Positions 35,909 through 44,867 of a DNA stretch of 64,000 nucleotides are shown here, piece by piece. The position numbers and the translations under genes were made by a program. The DNA is from Candidatus Poribacteria bacterium (lineage in GTDB: Bacteria; Poribacteria; WGA-4E; UBA9662). The notes beneath the pieces are model-generated. The model saw only the letters and a list, made by a program, of their open reading frames with translations, was not told where the DNA came from and ran no database searches. The stretch is from the NCBI GenBank assembly GCA_002729015.1, contig PBVO01000126.1, forward strand, positions 62,687 through 126,686, read 5' to 3'. Every line of letters begins with the position of its first letter. The first letter of the stretch is position 1.

Positions 35909-37600
35909 CTATCCTTCTAGTCTGTTTAACACAATTCTTCGCAGGTCCATTACCTGAGAACCGGTCACTTCGAGAGCTCGAAGCGTCAGCCTTCCGTGGC
36001 CAGCTGGAAGTTCAATTTTTCCCAAGCTTAATGGCTTAAAATCTTTGACGTAAGATTCACCACGACGTGGATAACGATCGTTTTTTTCACCTATCAAAGG
36101 CGGATCATGAGCTATCATCACTTGGCCTTTTAGGCTTTGTTTTTCAAAAGTTATTTCTATAGTAGATCCAACATCAACCTCTGAGCATGTGTAATATAGT
36201 ATGGCTTCATAACTCCCACTGGTACCAACCTGAATATCCCAAGTCATTGCATCATCGATAGACACCCAATTAGAGAAATATGAGCAATTAGGAGCATTAG
36301 CACTTCGCTGAATATTTCCATGTGGTATACCATCTCGTGCAGGAAGCGATGTTGATTGCCAATAACCAACTGTAAACGGTCGACTATCTTTGATCGGTAA
36401 AAGTTCTGCTCGCCAGTCTGCCACCGCCTGATTCAATTCGGATTTAACTTCCGGAAATACATTTGAAACATCATTGATTTGGCTAGGGTCATCGGTCATA
36501 TCATATAATTGACCATTTTGTGCTAGACGAAATCGTTGATTTCGTACACTGATCTGTTCTCGATGGTGTGTGAAAATTAGCCGTTCTGGCCAATCTGTAT
36601 CTTGGCCATAAAGCAGTGGTTTCAAACTTCGACCATCTAAGGGTTTATGACCAATCAGATTAATGCTAGTTAAATCTGTGAGTGTCGGCAACAAATCAAT
36701 TCCACTAGATATTTGTTGAATCTGCGTCCCTGCAGGAATTTCACTTGGCCAACGCATTAAACCTGGGACTCTTACTCCCCCTTCATCAGTTGATCCTTTA
36801 ACCCCTTTCATTTGTCCGTTCCATCTGGCACCATTGGGACCGTTATCCCCAAAGTAAAAAATGATAGTGTCATCGGTAATACCAAGTCTATCGAGTTGTT
36901 CAAGTAATCGTCCTACGTTCCAATCAATATTTTCACAAAGTGCTAGTGCAGCCCTCGTTCTATCAACATTTTCTTGAGAGGGGTCAGTAGCCATCATACC
37001 AATCGTCCGATTTTTGAATTTTTCATAGAATTGATCAGGAACTTGAAACGGAGTATGAGGAATATTGAAGGCGAGATAACAAAAAAAAGGCTGCGTTGTT
37101 TGGCTATAGGTGTTAAAAAAATCGATTGCTCGATTGGTAATTTCGTCCGGTAGGTAGCCTTGCCCGGTAGTAAATTGACCGTTGTGTTCAACTTCTGCAT
37201 CAAAATATTCACCCCAGTGGCCAGAGCAAAACCCAAAGAATTCATCAAACCCACGAGCATTTGGGTGATAAGGGTGCTGTGTACCATTATGCCATTTACC
37301 AAAAGCAGCAGTTGCATAACCGGATGACTTGAAGGTATCAGCAATCGTAACTTCATCAAGGTTAAGCCTTTCTGCTCCCGTACTTACTCCGTGTACACCC
37401 GTCCTTAGATGATACCGACCTGTCAAAAATTCGGCTCTGGTAGGTGCACAGACTGGACAAACATAAAACCGATCAAATATAGCCCCATCCCTAGCTAGCG
37501 AATCAACGTTTGGTGTTTTCAAATTGGTGTTACCATGAACACTTAAATCTCCCCATCCTTGATCGTCAGTTAGGATAACAAGTACGTTTGGTCGTTTCAT
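35909..37600 (-). CDS. Sulfatase (alkaline phosphatase superfamily, Cys type)
   Basis: 563 residues. N-terminal VLVILTDDQGWGDLS with metal-ligand Asp pair, active-site motif C51-A-P-T-R55 (the CxPxR signature in which Cys becomes formylglycine), KWHNGT, and IFYFGDNGPNG with the second metal Asp-Asn. A C-terminal extra domain (about 430-563; KSRPFTVGYW, SVGTSGSYEAILYYTCSE) is a beta-rich module seen in some arylsulfatase A-type enzymes. No signal peptide is visible, so it seems cytoplasmic. GGAGACAATAA precedes ATG 37600. Cleaves sulfate esters; the glycan is unknown. Confidence 0.9.
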   Translation of the reverse strand: MKRPNVLVILTDDQGWGDLSVHGNTNLKTPNVDSLARDGAIFDRFYVCPVCAPTRAEFLTGRYHLRTGVHGVSTGAERLNLDEVTIADTFKSSGYATAAFGKWHNGTQHPYHPNARGFDEFFGFCSGHWGEYFDAEVEHNGQFTTGQGYLPDEITNRAIDFFNTYSQTTQPFFCYLAFNIPHTPFQVPDQFYEKFKNRTIGMMATDPSQENVDRTRAALALCENIDWNVGRLLEQLDRLGITDDTIIFYFGDNGPNGARWNGQMKGVKGSTDEGGVRVPGLMRWPSEIPAGTQIQQISSGIDLLPTLTDLTSINLIGHKPLDGRSLKPLLYGQDTDWPERLIFTHHREQISVRNQRFRLAQNGQLYDMTDDPSQINDVSNVFPEVKSELNQAVADWRAELLPIKDSRPFTVGYWQSTSLPARDGIPHGNIQRSANAPNCSYFSNWVSIDDAMTWDIQVGTSGSYEAILYYTCSEVDVGSTIEITFEKQSLKGQVMIAHDPPLIGEKNDRYPRRGESYVKDFKPLSLGKIELPAGHGRLTLRALEVTGSQVMDLRRIVLNRLEG

Positions 37601-37761
37601 TTATTGTCTCCATGGAATATAACAGCAGCCGTAGGCTAACGGATCTTTGGTCTTGCAATCTACCGATAATACGGTATCATAGCTAACATTCTCCAGTATG
37701 CAATCAATCTATCCGACTCTATAAAAAAATGCAAGTTAATAAATAGTTGAGGGAAATAAAT

Positions 37762-38838
37762 ATGCGTATGTATTCACCCATCAAAACACCGATCCGCATC
37801 GGCTTGATCGGTTGTGGTGGTATTGTACAGCAAGCTCATCTACCAGCGCTCAGAATACTTTCGGATATGGCATTAGTTCACGTTACAGCACTGGCCGATC
37901 CTATGATTTCTAACTTGAATGCTATTGACAATCAGATTAGTGTCCCACAGAAACATCATTATACCGATTACCGACAGATGCTAGATAGAAGCGATTTAGA
38001 TTTGGTTATCATTGCTACACCCCACCATCTTCATGCCCAACAATCAATCGAGGCCTTATCAGCTCAAGTTTCAGTAATATGTGAAAAACCAATGGCAACC
38101 AATTTAGACGATGCTGATCAAATTTTGAGTATAGCAGACAAAAACGGACTTCCTTACACCGTCGTACACAATTTTCTATTTTCGTCCGTCTCTCGTCGGG
38201 CAATGCGATTACTGGAAGAAGATTTTGAAGACCGGGTATTTGGCCGATCTAAGTCTTTATTTGCTAAGCCAGCTAGTGCAACGGATACGGCCTTCTGGAG
38301 AAATCAATACTCAGCAGGTGGGGGGGCCCTTGCCGATACCTGTTACCACGAAATTTACTTGTTGGAAAATATGATAGGTAGCCCCGTTCGCTACGTGGAA
38401 GGACGTGTTAAAACTGCTTTTTTCAATTTCGATGTTGATGATATTGCACTCCTACTGTTGGAACATGAAAATGGTGCCGTTTCTACGGTGATGACTTCTT
38501 GGGGGGCATCTAGCGGGCAAGGGGACGCAACCAATATGTGCGAGGTTCACACGCAAGGAGATGGATTAAGAATCGTTTCTCGTGGCCAATCACTACACCG
38601 TTTTTGCCGTTCTGATCATCAATGGAAAGAAGTTCAAGTTCCTGACTTACCGTATCTGACCAAATCATCAAGATCGTTTGAAGGGCATACTGGTTACTTT
38701 GTAGAGACCATTCAGGCACTGGTCAACGGGAACGGTTTGCCAATTACTGGACAAAAAGCCCGACAAAATCTGGCTATTATAGAAGGAGTTAGGAAAGCTA
38801 GTAGTGAGAGAAAATGTGTTGATCTCCAGAGAGTGTGA
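37762..38838 (+). CDS. Gfo/Idh/MocA family NAD(P)-dependent oxidoreductase
   Basis: 358 residues from ATG 37762, preferred over TTG 37747 because GAGGG lies eight bases upstream. IRIGLIGCGGIVQQAHLPAL is the N-terminal Rossmann dinucleotide site, VICEKPMATN the E-K-P motif, and AGGGALADTCYHEIYLLENM the C-terminal catalytic-region block. Members oxidise or reduce sugar and inositol derivatives with NAD(P). Lies divergent to the sulfatase and ends 41 bases before hisB; the pairing with sulfatase suggests use of glycan-derived sugars (inference). Confidence 0.87.
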   Translation: MRMYSPIKTPIRIGLIGCGGIVQQAHLPALRILSDMALVHVTALADPMISNLNAIDNQISVPQKHHYTDYRQMLDRSDLDLVIIATPHHLHAQQSIEALSAQVSVICEKPMATNLDDADQILSIADKNGLPYTVVHNFLFSSVSRRAMRLLEEDFEDRVFGRSKSLFAKPASATDTAFWRNQYSAGGGALADTCYHEIYLLENMIGSPVRYVEGRVKTAFFNFDVDDIALLLLEHENGAVSTVMTSWGASSGQGDATNMCEVHTQGDGLRIVSRGQSLHRFCRSDHQWKEVQVPDLPYLTKSSRSFEGHTGYFVETIQALVNGNGLPITGQKARQNLAIIEGVRKASSERKCVDLQRV

Positions 38839-38879
38839 TGTTATCGAAAGTCTAAAAAAATAATGAAGGAATAATTATT

Positions 38880-39467
38880 GTGGTACGAACAGCGGACATC
38901 GAAAGAAATACTAACGAAACAAAGATAAGGCTCAACCTTAGCTTGGACGGAACTGGTCGTTCATCTATACAGACTGGAGTCGGTTTCCTAGATCATATGC
39001 TAGAATCACTAGCGAAACACGGTTTTTTTGACTTGGATATTACTGCTGAGGGTGATCTACATATTGACGACCACCATACGGTTGAGGATGTTGGAATCTG
39101 TTTGGGCTTGGCATTTCAGAAAGCTACTGGAGACAAGTCAGGTATACGAAGATTTGGTAGTTTCAATGTCCCGATGTATGAATCTTTAGCTCAGGTTGAT
39201 CTCGATCTGTGCGGCCGATCGTATCTACACTACCAAACTCCGTTACTAGGTGGTAAAGTGGGTACATTTGACGTGGAATTGGCAGAGGAATTTTTTCATG
39301 GCTTTGCTAACTCAAGTGGTACAACCTTACATATAAATGTGCCTTATGGGAAAAACCAGCATCATATTATCGAAGGTATATTTAAAGCTTTTGCTAAAAG
39401 TCTAGATCTTGCAACCTCGATTGATCAGCGGCTGAATGGTGTTCTTTCAACAAAGGGGAGTTTGTAA
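38880..39467 (+). CDS. hisB: Imidazoleglycerol-phosphate dehydratase
   Basis: 195 residues, the full length of a monofunctional HisB dehydratase. Motifs: TRADIERNTNET-like start (MVRTADIERNTNETKI), GVGFLDHMLESLAKHG, DIDDHHTVEDVGICLG (the Mn-binding His motif), the mid-strand VDLDLCGRSY and a second half with FHGFANSSGTTLHI, GKNQHHIIEGIFKAFAKSL. Removes water from imidazole glycerol phosphate in histidine synthesis. GTG 38880 with GAAGGA upstream. Lies between a Gfo/Idh/MocA gene and a trmK-like gene rather than in a his operon. Confidence 0.95.
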   Translation: MVRTADIERNTNETKIRLNLSLDGTGRSSIQTGVGFLDHMLESLAKHGFFDLDITAEGDLHIDDHHTVEDVGICLGLAFQKATGDKSGIRRFGSFNVPMYESLAQVDLDLCGRSYLHYQTPLLGGKVGTFDVELAEEFFHGFANSSGTTLHINVPYGKNQHHIIEGIFKAFAKSLDLATSIDQRLNGVLSTKGSL

Positions 39468-39484
39468 ATTTCAGGTCTAATTTT

Positions 39485-40234
39485 GTGTCCACAGAACAGA
39501 GAAAACAGGTAATAACAGTATCCGACCGATTAATTTCGATTGCTCACTTTTGTCCCAGAGGGTCTAAGGTCGTCGATGTTGGTTCTGGACATGGAAAGCT
39601 TGCCCTATACCTACGTCAAACTAAAATTGCCGATTATGTAATTGCAGTGGAACTTAACCAGGATCCACTCAATCGTATTGAGCAACTAATTAATTCTAGA
39701 AATCCCCAACAAATTAATATAGATGTTCGTTCAGGAGATGGACTACAACCTGTTCAAGCTGATGAGATGGAAATCATTTGCTTGGCCGGCTTAAGTTCTT
39801 CTACTATTGTTAAAATTCTAGAAGCAGCTAAAAACAAGTTAAACCAAACTAAGCGACTCATATTACAACCAATAGCAAAGCCTGAAGAATTACGATATTG
39901 GCTGATAACCAATGGATGGGAATTAATTGATGAGCAGATAGTTGCAGGCCAATCGCTTCGCTTGTCTAAAATTCATACCATTTTGGTTGCTGAGCCCGGA
40001 AAGTCTTTGTGTGTGTATAAGGAGGCCAACCTAGAACATGATGACCTAGTTTATGTCGGCCCAATTTTGTGGAAACGCCGCGAACCTCTTCTACATTACA
40101 AATTGCGACAAGAACAACAACACTGGAAAGAAGCCTTAGAGACCATTCTGAAAGCTGACCTGAATCATCCTACAAGACGAGACCAAATCATTAGCCGAAT
40201 CGAATGGCTGGAATTCCTAATTAACAAGTGGTAG
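39485..40234 (+). CDS. tRNA (adenine-22-N1)-methyltransferase-like protein
   Basis: 249 residues. RLISIAHFCPRGSKVVDVGSGHGKLALYL is the TrmK-type SAM-binding start, followed by VELNQDPLNRIEQLI, VRSGDGLQPV, a CLAGLSSSTIVKIL segment where TrmK has A-G-M-G-G, and LQPIAKPEELRYWLITNGWELIDEQIV, close to the TrmK C-terminal pattern. TrmK methylates A22 of tRNA. The A-G-M-G-G change leaves some doubt. GTG 39485 (17 bases after hisB), probably co-transcribed with hisB. Confidence 0.72.
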   Translation: MSTEQRKQVITVSDRLISIAHFCPRGSKVVDVGSGHGKLALYLRQTKIADYVIAVELNQDPLNRIEQLINSRNPQQINIDVRSGDGLQPVQADEMEIICLAGLSSSTIVKILEAAKNKLNQTKRLILQPIAKPEELRYWLITNGWELIDEQIVAGQSLRLSKIHTILVAEPGKSLCVYKEANLEHDDLVYVGPILWKRREPLLHYKLRQEQQHWKEALETILKADLNHPTRRDQIISRIEWLEFLINKW

Positions 40235-40411
40235 GTCATCAAATGAAACTAGTAGATTGTACAGAAAGAGAAAATTGAAGATTCATATTGCTCTTGGCAT
40301 CATGATACAAAATGCAGAAATTTATTAAAAATACATCGATTAAGTATCGACTGCCATCGCTAAATAATATAGTAGCCGGCAATTAATCGGAACTGGTAGT
40401 ATTTTTTCAAT
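40235..40411. other. Intergenic spacer, nothing recognised
   Basis: Part of the 347-base gap before the PhyH gene at 40582. AT-rich, no motif or hairpin stands out; the rest of the gap holds the doubtful small ORF. Confidence 0.4.
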
Positions 40412-40579
40412 GTGAGTGAGTGGTTAAACCCAAGACTAGTACTTTTTAAAATAGAGTTTCTTAAGCAGGAAAGATCAAAAAGATTGAAAGAATTGGAGGC
40501 ATGTAAGGCCGTCAGAAAAATCAGTGTAGCGCTGGAGTCATATTTTTTCGGACGTTTTGGCCGACGACACATCGAATAA
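40412..40579 (+). CDS. Possible small ORF before the PhyH gene
   Basis: A GTG at 40412 opens 55 codons, rich in Lys, Arg and Glu (KQERSKRLKELEACKAVRK then YFFGRFGRRHIE), ending with TAA 40577-40579, two bases before ATG 40582 of the PhyH gene. There is no good Shine-Dalgarno (spacer ends in TTTTTTCAAT). It could be a small protein translated in tandem with PhyH, a gene remnant, or chance. Not recognised. Confidence 0.25.
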   Translation: MSEWLNPRLVLFKIEFLKQERSKRLKELEACKAVRKISVALESYFFGRFGRRHIE

Positions 40580-40581
40580 CT

Positions 40582-41304
40582 ATGTTGAATATCGCAGAAT
40601 TGAAATCATTCGAATTGAACGGATATCATGTTATTGATAATTTACTGAGTAGGAATCTTTTGGAGCAAACACGTGAAACTTTCGATCGGCTAGAAAGCTA
40701 CCGTAACCTGCTCGATTTAGATGGTTTTTTTTTGCAGATAGCAAACCATCCAGACTTATATTCGGCCATTGCTTCTATTCTCAATTCTCCTCCCCAATTA
40801 CTCCAATTTGATGGCATTAACCGACAACAGGGACAGGGAGATCAAACGTGGCATGCAGATTTCTTTTTTCATTGTGACCGCCCATTAATGCTCAACGTCG
40901 GGATTTATTTAGATGATTTAGAGCTAAATAACGGACCATTGTATGTAGTTCCTGAATCACACCATTTTGGCAAAACTCCTCCATCAAACAGCGATCACTT
41001 GCCTAACCAATTAAGCCTTACCGTTTCAGCTGGCAGTGCAGTAATTTTCGATTGTGCTTTATGGCATAGAGGTGGAGGTAATGTTTCTGATCAACCACGA
41101 CGTGCTATTTTTCCCACTTACGGTCATTATTGGATGAAGCGATTTGAGTCTTGGATGCCAGAACCAACTTCTATGCGTTTTCCTAATGCTGATACAGCAG
41201 AATTGAGAACCTTACTCGGCATCAGCTTGGAGGAACCAAGTGCTTACTCTGGTTATGACGAAAAATTAATGGTTAGAAAAGACTCAGACGGTAACTGGAT
41301 TTAG
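40582..41304 (+). CDS. Phytanoyl-CoA dioxygenase family protein (HxD type)
   Basis: 240 residues. His91-Ala-Asp93 (TWHADFFFH), NNGPLYVVPESHHFGK, distal His (LWHRGGGNV) and the Arg in QPRRAIFPTYGHYW form the complete iron/2-oxoglutarate set. The short N-terminus begins directly with SFELNGYHVIDN. Possible hydroxylase of a small metabolite; substrate unknown. Start ATG has no close Shine-Dalgarno; it is 347 bases after the trmK-like gene and convergent with the sulfatase downstream. Confidence 0.86.
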   Translation: MLNIAELKSFELNGYHVIDNLLSRNLLEQTRETFDRLESYRNLLDLDGFFLQIANHPDLYSAIASILNSPPQLLQFDGINRQQGQGDQTWHADFFFHCDRPLMLNVGIYLDDLELNNGPLYVVPESHHFGKTPPSNSDHLPNQLSLTVSAGSAVIFDCALWHRGGGNVSDQPRRAIFPTYGHYWMKRFESWMPEPTSMRFPNADTAELRTLLGISLEEPSAYSGYDEKLMVRKDSDGNWI

Positions 41305-41375
41305 TAGATAAATAGTCAAATTCCATTTACATTTACTTACGATGGAGTGCGATATGTCTTCAGAAAGTATCTGTA

Positions 41376-42785
41376 CTATCTTAGGTGTGGTAAACAATTT
41401 GGTGTTGCTTGTCCCAAGACTCGTAATTTTTGGCCATTTGTAAACCCTTCAGGTCTATTGTGAAGTTGGTTGGCTAGAATGGTTCGCCAGCGCTTTATTT
41501 CATTTTGATGGCACGATTCAGTGGCTAAATTTATCGTTTCATTGGGATCATTAATTAGATCAAAATAATGTTCCTCACCGGTTCCAGGATACCAGATATA
41601 TTTGGTTTGCCCATCGGTTAAATATTGTTGACCGCTGTTGAGTGTCGGTACTTGGGCGCATTCACCGTGTACATATTCTCGCCAATTAGCGCTTTGGTTT
41701 TGAATGATTGTAAGAAGGCTTATACCATCCACACTTTGGGGTATTTTTACACCTGCTAAATCTAAACAAGTCGGCATAATATCCATTAGCTCTACTGGAT
41801 GATTTAAGACTTGCTCCTGTGGGAATTTAAAACTCTGAGGGAACTGCATAAAAAACGGTACACGGGCAGAAGACTCGAAGGCATTCCTTTTTCGAATCCA
41901 CTGATGATCGCCCAACATTTCTCCGTGATCGGAAACAAAAATAATCACGGTTTCTTTGGGTAGAATCTCCAAAATCCGTCCAACTTGGTCATCAATATGG
42001 TTAATACAACCGTAATATCCAGCTTGCATCTGCTTTTGGACTGTGTCATCTAGGCACACACGCCAAGAATTGACAGGTAAACCCTTTTGTGGCTGGTCGA
42101 AAATTTTGGCCCAACTACCAACTACTGGTTTGGGTAAGTTCATTTGTATATATCGATTAAAATAGACAGATGGTGGAGTCAGTGGTTGATGTGGTTGATG
42201 GAAACTGACTTTCAGAAAGAACGGTACTGTCGGGTCCCGACGTTCTAGGAAATTAATAGCACGATCGGCACACCAATTAGTGAAGTGAAACCTTTCTTCT
42301 AAGTGAAATGGTCGGGCCGTGTACCCATTCTGACTGGTTCCATGAGCAAGACCGGACCTTGGCTGATTGAGACCGTTTTGGATTAGAAATCTTTCATAAT
42401 CATCAAAGACTGGATGTGGTCTCGGGCTATCAGCCCAATCAGATGAGCAAAAACCGTACAATTTACGTGGTGGGCTGAGGTGTAATTTCCCTACTAAATG
42501 AGTTTGATAACCAACTTTAGATAGTTCGCCAGGAAGTGTCGGTCCGGAGAGTGGAGCGTGATGATTCATGAAGACCCCGTGTGAGCTAGCCTTTTGACCG
42601 GTCATTAACGTACGTCGAGCCGCTACGCAGACGGGACAGGCACTATACCCTCTTCGAAATCGAATGCCACGACTAGCAATTTGATCCAAGTAGGGCGTTT
42701 GTAAGACAGAGTGTCCATCGACCCCCAAACAATCTCCCCTTTGCTGATCAGTGACTAACAATAAGATATTAGGTTTTTTCGTCAT
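41376..42785 (-). CDS. Sulfatase (Cys type, CxAxR)
   Basis: 469 residues. NILLLVTDQQRGD with metal-ligand Asp, active-site C53-V-A-A-R57 (the CxAxR form), LVGKLHL, FVSDHGEMLGDHQW (second metal site) and DIMPTCLDLAG. This is the choline-sulfatase/iduronate-sulfatase-like branch by motif. No signal peptide, so apparently cytoplasmic. Needs a formylglycine-generating system, and none with catalytic cysteines is encoded here. It lies 17 bases downstream of the membrane protein gene on the same strand. Confidence 0.9.
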   Translation of the reverse strand: MTKKPNILLLVTDQQRGDCLGVDGHSVLQTPYLDQIASRGIRFRRGYSACPVCVAARRTLMTGQKASSHGVFMNHHAPLSGPTLPGELSKVGYQTHLVGKLHLSPPRKLYGFCSSDWADSPRPHPVFDDYERFLIQNGLNQPRSGLAHGTSQNGYTARPFHLEERFHFTNWCADRAINFLERRDPTVPFFLKVSFHQPHQPLTPPSVYFNRYIQMNLPKPVVGSWAKIFDQPQKGLPVNSWRVCLDDTVQKQMQAGYYGCINHIDDQVGRILEILPKETVIIFVSDHGEMLGDHQWIRKRNAFESSARVPFFMQFPQSFKFPQEQVLNHPVELMDIMPTCLDLAGVKIPQSVDGISLLTIIQNQSANWREYVHGECAQVPTLNSGQQYLTDGQTKYIWYPGTGEEHYFDLINDPNETINLATESCHQNEIKRWRTILANQLHNRPEGFTNGQKLRVLGQATPNCLPHLR

Positions 42786-42802
42786 CTTTTTTTATTGGAT
42801 AG

Positions 42803-44863
42803 TTAGTCAATCGGCTGGATACGACAGCCATACCAACTCCAAGTTCTTCCTTTTGAATATACAATTTGGGTTAGTTGTTTTTCCGTGATTGTTATATTGT
42901 AGTTCTGTTCAATAATATCATCACTGGTTCTTCTTTGATTTTTTTGGGAAATTCCGTTGGCGATTACACCAATCGATCGTCTATCAGTCTGAAAAAAGTT
43001 AGTCACGTTATATCTCCCATTCGGCAACGCTACTCTAAATACGCCATCTGTCTTGGCGGTCCCAGAAATCGAGTCAGCCAACAAGGGTGTTACAAACTGC
43101 CTATTACTAACAGTTGCAGTCAATTTACCTTCCGTGATCCAGCCATAACAATGTTCGTAGTTTTCATAACGGCTGATAGGAGAAATTTCAACCGAACCGT
43201 CTAGCGAAACCGATTGGTCTGGTTGAAAATCAAAGATCAATGGTCTATTGTCTGATTGATTATGCCACCACCAGTGGATATTAGGGATAGGTTCTTTTAG
43301 CTGATATAACGTATAGCGTGGAGCAACATGAAGACAATTGTAAGAGTTCCTAAGTACTACCCGTTCTAAATTATCAATACCCTCTTTAGTCATTCTCCAA
43401 GCCAACACATAATCGGCTGGACGAGGATACGAGGTTTTTGGTCCAGAGTATGGGCGACTACTCATCTGATAACGATAGTTAACCGGAAAATAATCGAATG
43501 CAGCTTCGTAGTTTCTCAGTAAAGCTACTTGGTTATTTAAGCAATAGTAGCTACCGACATGAATAAAAGGCTTAACATATTCAATCACCCCAAGCGATTC
43601 TGAAAATTTCTGGCCTGGTTTATCTAAGTAAAGTACAACTGTCTTGTTTTCTTCAATTAATCCAACACTTTTGGTCATTTCGGCAATTTCTCGGTCTAGA
43701 GCCAAATTATCATGAATAGTATAAGATAAATGCCATAAGGAAAGGCCTAATAAAATAACCATTACGATATTTTTTAAATAACGATGAAGAGTAACAGTTA
43801 GAAATGGTAATAACAACAGAACAAGATAAATATGGACACGGTCGTTAATCCAGCCACCACCAGATTGAATATTATTAGGTGAAATATAGTAGATAATGGT
43901 GAATAGAATAAATATGAAAAAAAATGAGTCAGTTAATTGTAGGCTGAACCTTGATTGCTCTAAAAAATGTTTGGCAATACTTTTTACTCTTTGCCATAAA
44001 GTAAGAAAAAATAAGAAAAATAGCAGCCCGAAGAGTAGCCTACCGATCCAAATGTGGTCCTCCCGAAAATATACCAATGATTTCAAGTTAAAAAAGTATT
44101 CGTTTAGCCAAGCTAATTTCCGGTAATTCTTACCATATCCACTCGTTTTTGTTAGGTAGTAGGTCAGGGAAACTACATAAAACGGTAATATGTAGCCGAC
44201 AAATCGCAATAAAGTTAATAGACGTTCAAAAATGAGTGCTGACCATCTTTCCGGCCAGAGTAGAGATCGTAGACCAGCCAAAACTGAAATAGAAATTACG
44301 AGTAGTAAAAAGGACTGAAAATGGCTGAAATACGTCAGCATCAACAGTATGTAAAAGATCAATAATCGTTTGAAAGTCAATTTAGAAAAATGTTTCCACC
44401 AATATCCAAGTGTAGAAAAAAAAATAGGTATACTGAGCGAAAAATTATAAAAACCCATCATTAGTAGATAGTGGTAGGAGTAAACTAAACCGACAAGCGC
44501 AAAAAGTATTTTTCGTTTGTCAATTGAGTGTAGGAAATAGAGTAGAGATAGTGGCAGACCAAGTACACACAGACTCAAAATAATTTTCTCACAAATTAGT
44601 GGTGGAAAAACGTACATTAGTAAAGCCATCAGGAGGTGTCCACTCCAGTTTGGGAAAGGGCTCCAATTTAACTGGTAAACATCTCGAATACGAAAATTAT
44701 GGTGGTGGTGATATGTTTTGAATACTTGTGCATTATAAATGTGGCTAGGACCATCCTGACTTGGAAAATATGTAACCATCCAGACAGGTAACAAATGAAC
44801 CGCTAGTAGACTCACAGCAAATAGATATTTGATCGACTGACTTGGCTGTTGGTTCACACGCAT
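42803..44863 (-). CDS. Multi-spanning membrane protein, GT-C glycosyltransferase-like
   Basis: 686 residues from ATG 44863. The frame is open to 44947, but that start would overlap the PhyH gene by 80 bases, and 44863 lies four bases after the PhyH stop. About ten hydrophobic helices in the first 400 residues; the loop after helix 1 has YFPSQDGPSHIYNAQ, an acidic D-x-x-x-H loop placed like the catalytic loop of GT-C enzymes. The C-terminal 250 residues are soluble and beta-rich (PNGRYNVTNFFQTDRRS), likely outside the membrane. Probably lipid-sugar dependent glycosyl transfer, inferred from topology only. Shares a run with PhyH upstream and sulfatase downstream. Confidence 0.6.
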   Translation of the reverse strand: MRVNQQPSQSIKYLFAVSLLAVHLLPVWMVTYFPSQDGPSHIYNAQVFKTYHHHHNFRIRDVYQLNWSPFPNWSGHLLMALLMYVFPPLICEKIILSLCVLGLPLSLLYFLHSIDKRKILFALVGLVYSYHYLLMMGFYNFSLSIPIFFSTLGYWWKHFSKLTFKRLLIFYILLMLTYFSHFQSFLLLVISISVLAGLRSLLWPERWSALIFERLLTLLRFVGYILPFYVVSLTYYLTKTSGYGKNYRKLAWLNEYFFNLKSLVYFREDHIWIGRLLFGLLFFLFFLTLWQRVKSIAKHFLEQSRFSLQLTDSFFFIFILFTIIYYISPNNIQSGGGWINDRVHIYLVLLLLPFLTVTLHRYLKNIVMVILLGLSLWHLSYTIHDNLALDREIAEMTKSVGLIEENKTVVLYLDKPGQKFSESLGVIEYVKPFIHVGSYYCLNNQVALLRNYEAAFDYFPVNYRYQMSSRPYSGPKTSYPRPADYVLAWRMTKEGIDNLERVVLRNSYNCLHVAPRYTLYQLKEPIPNIHWWWHNQSDNRPLIFDFQPDQSVSLDGSVEISPISRYENYEHCYGWITEGKLTATVSNRQFVTPLLADSISGTAKTDGVFRVALPNGRYNVTNFFQTDRRSIGVIANGISQKNQRRTSDDIIEQNYNITITEKQLTQIVYSKGRTWSWYGCRIQPID

Positions 44864-44867
44864 TATG

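Noticed and set aside
40360..40572. Minus-strand 70-codon ORF
   Set aside because: No family pattern or ribosome site; lies antisense to the doubtful small plus ORF.
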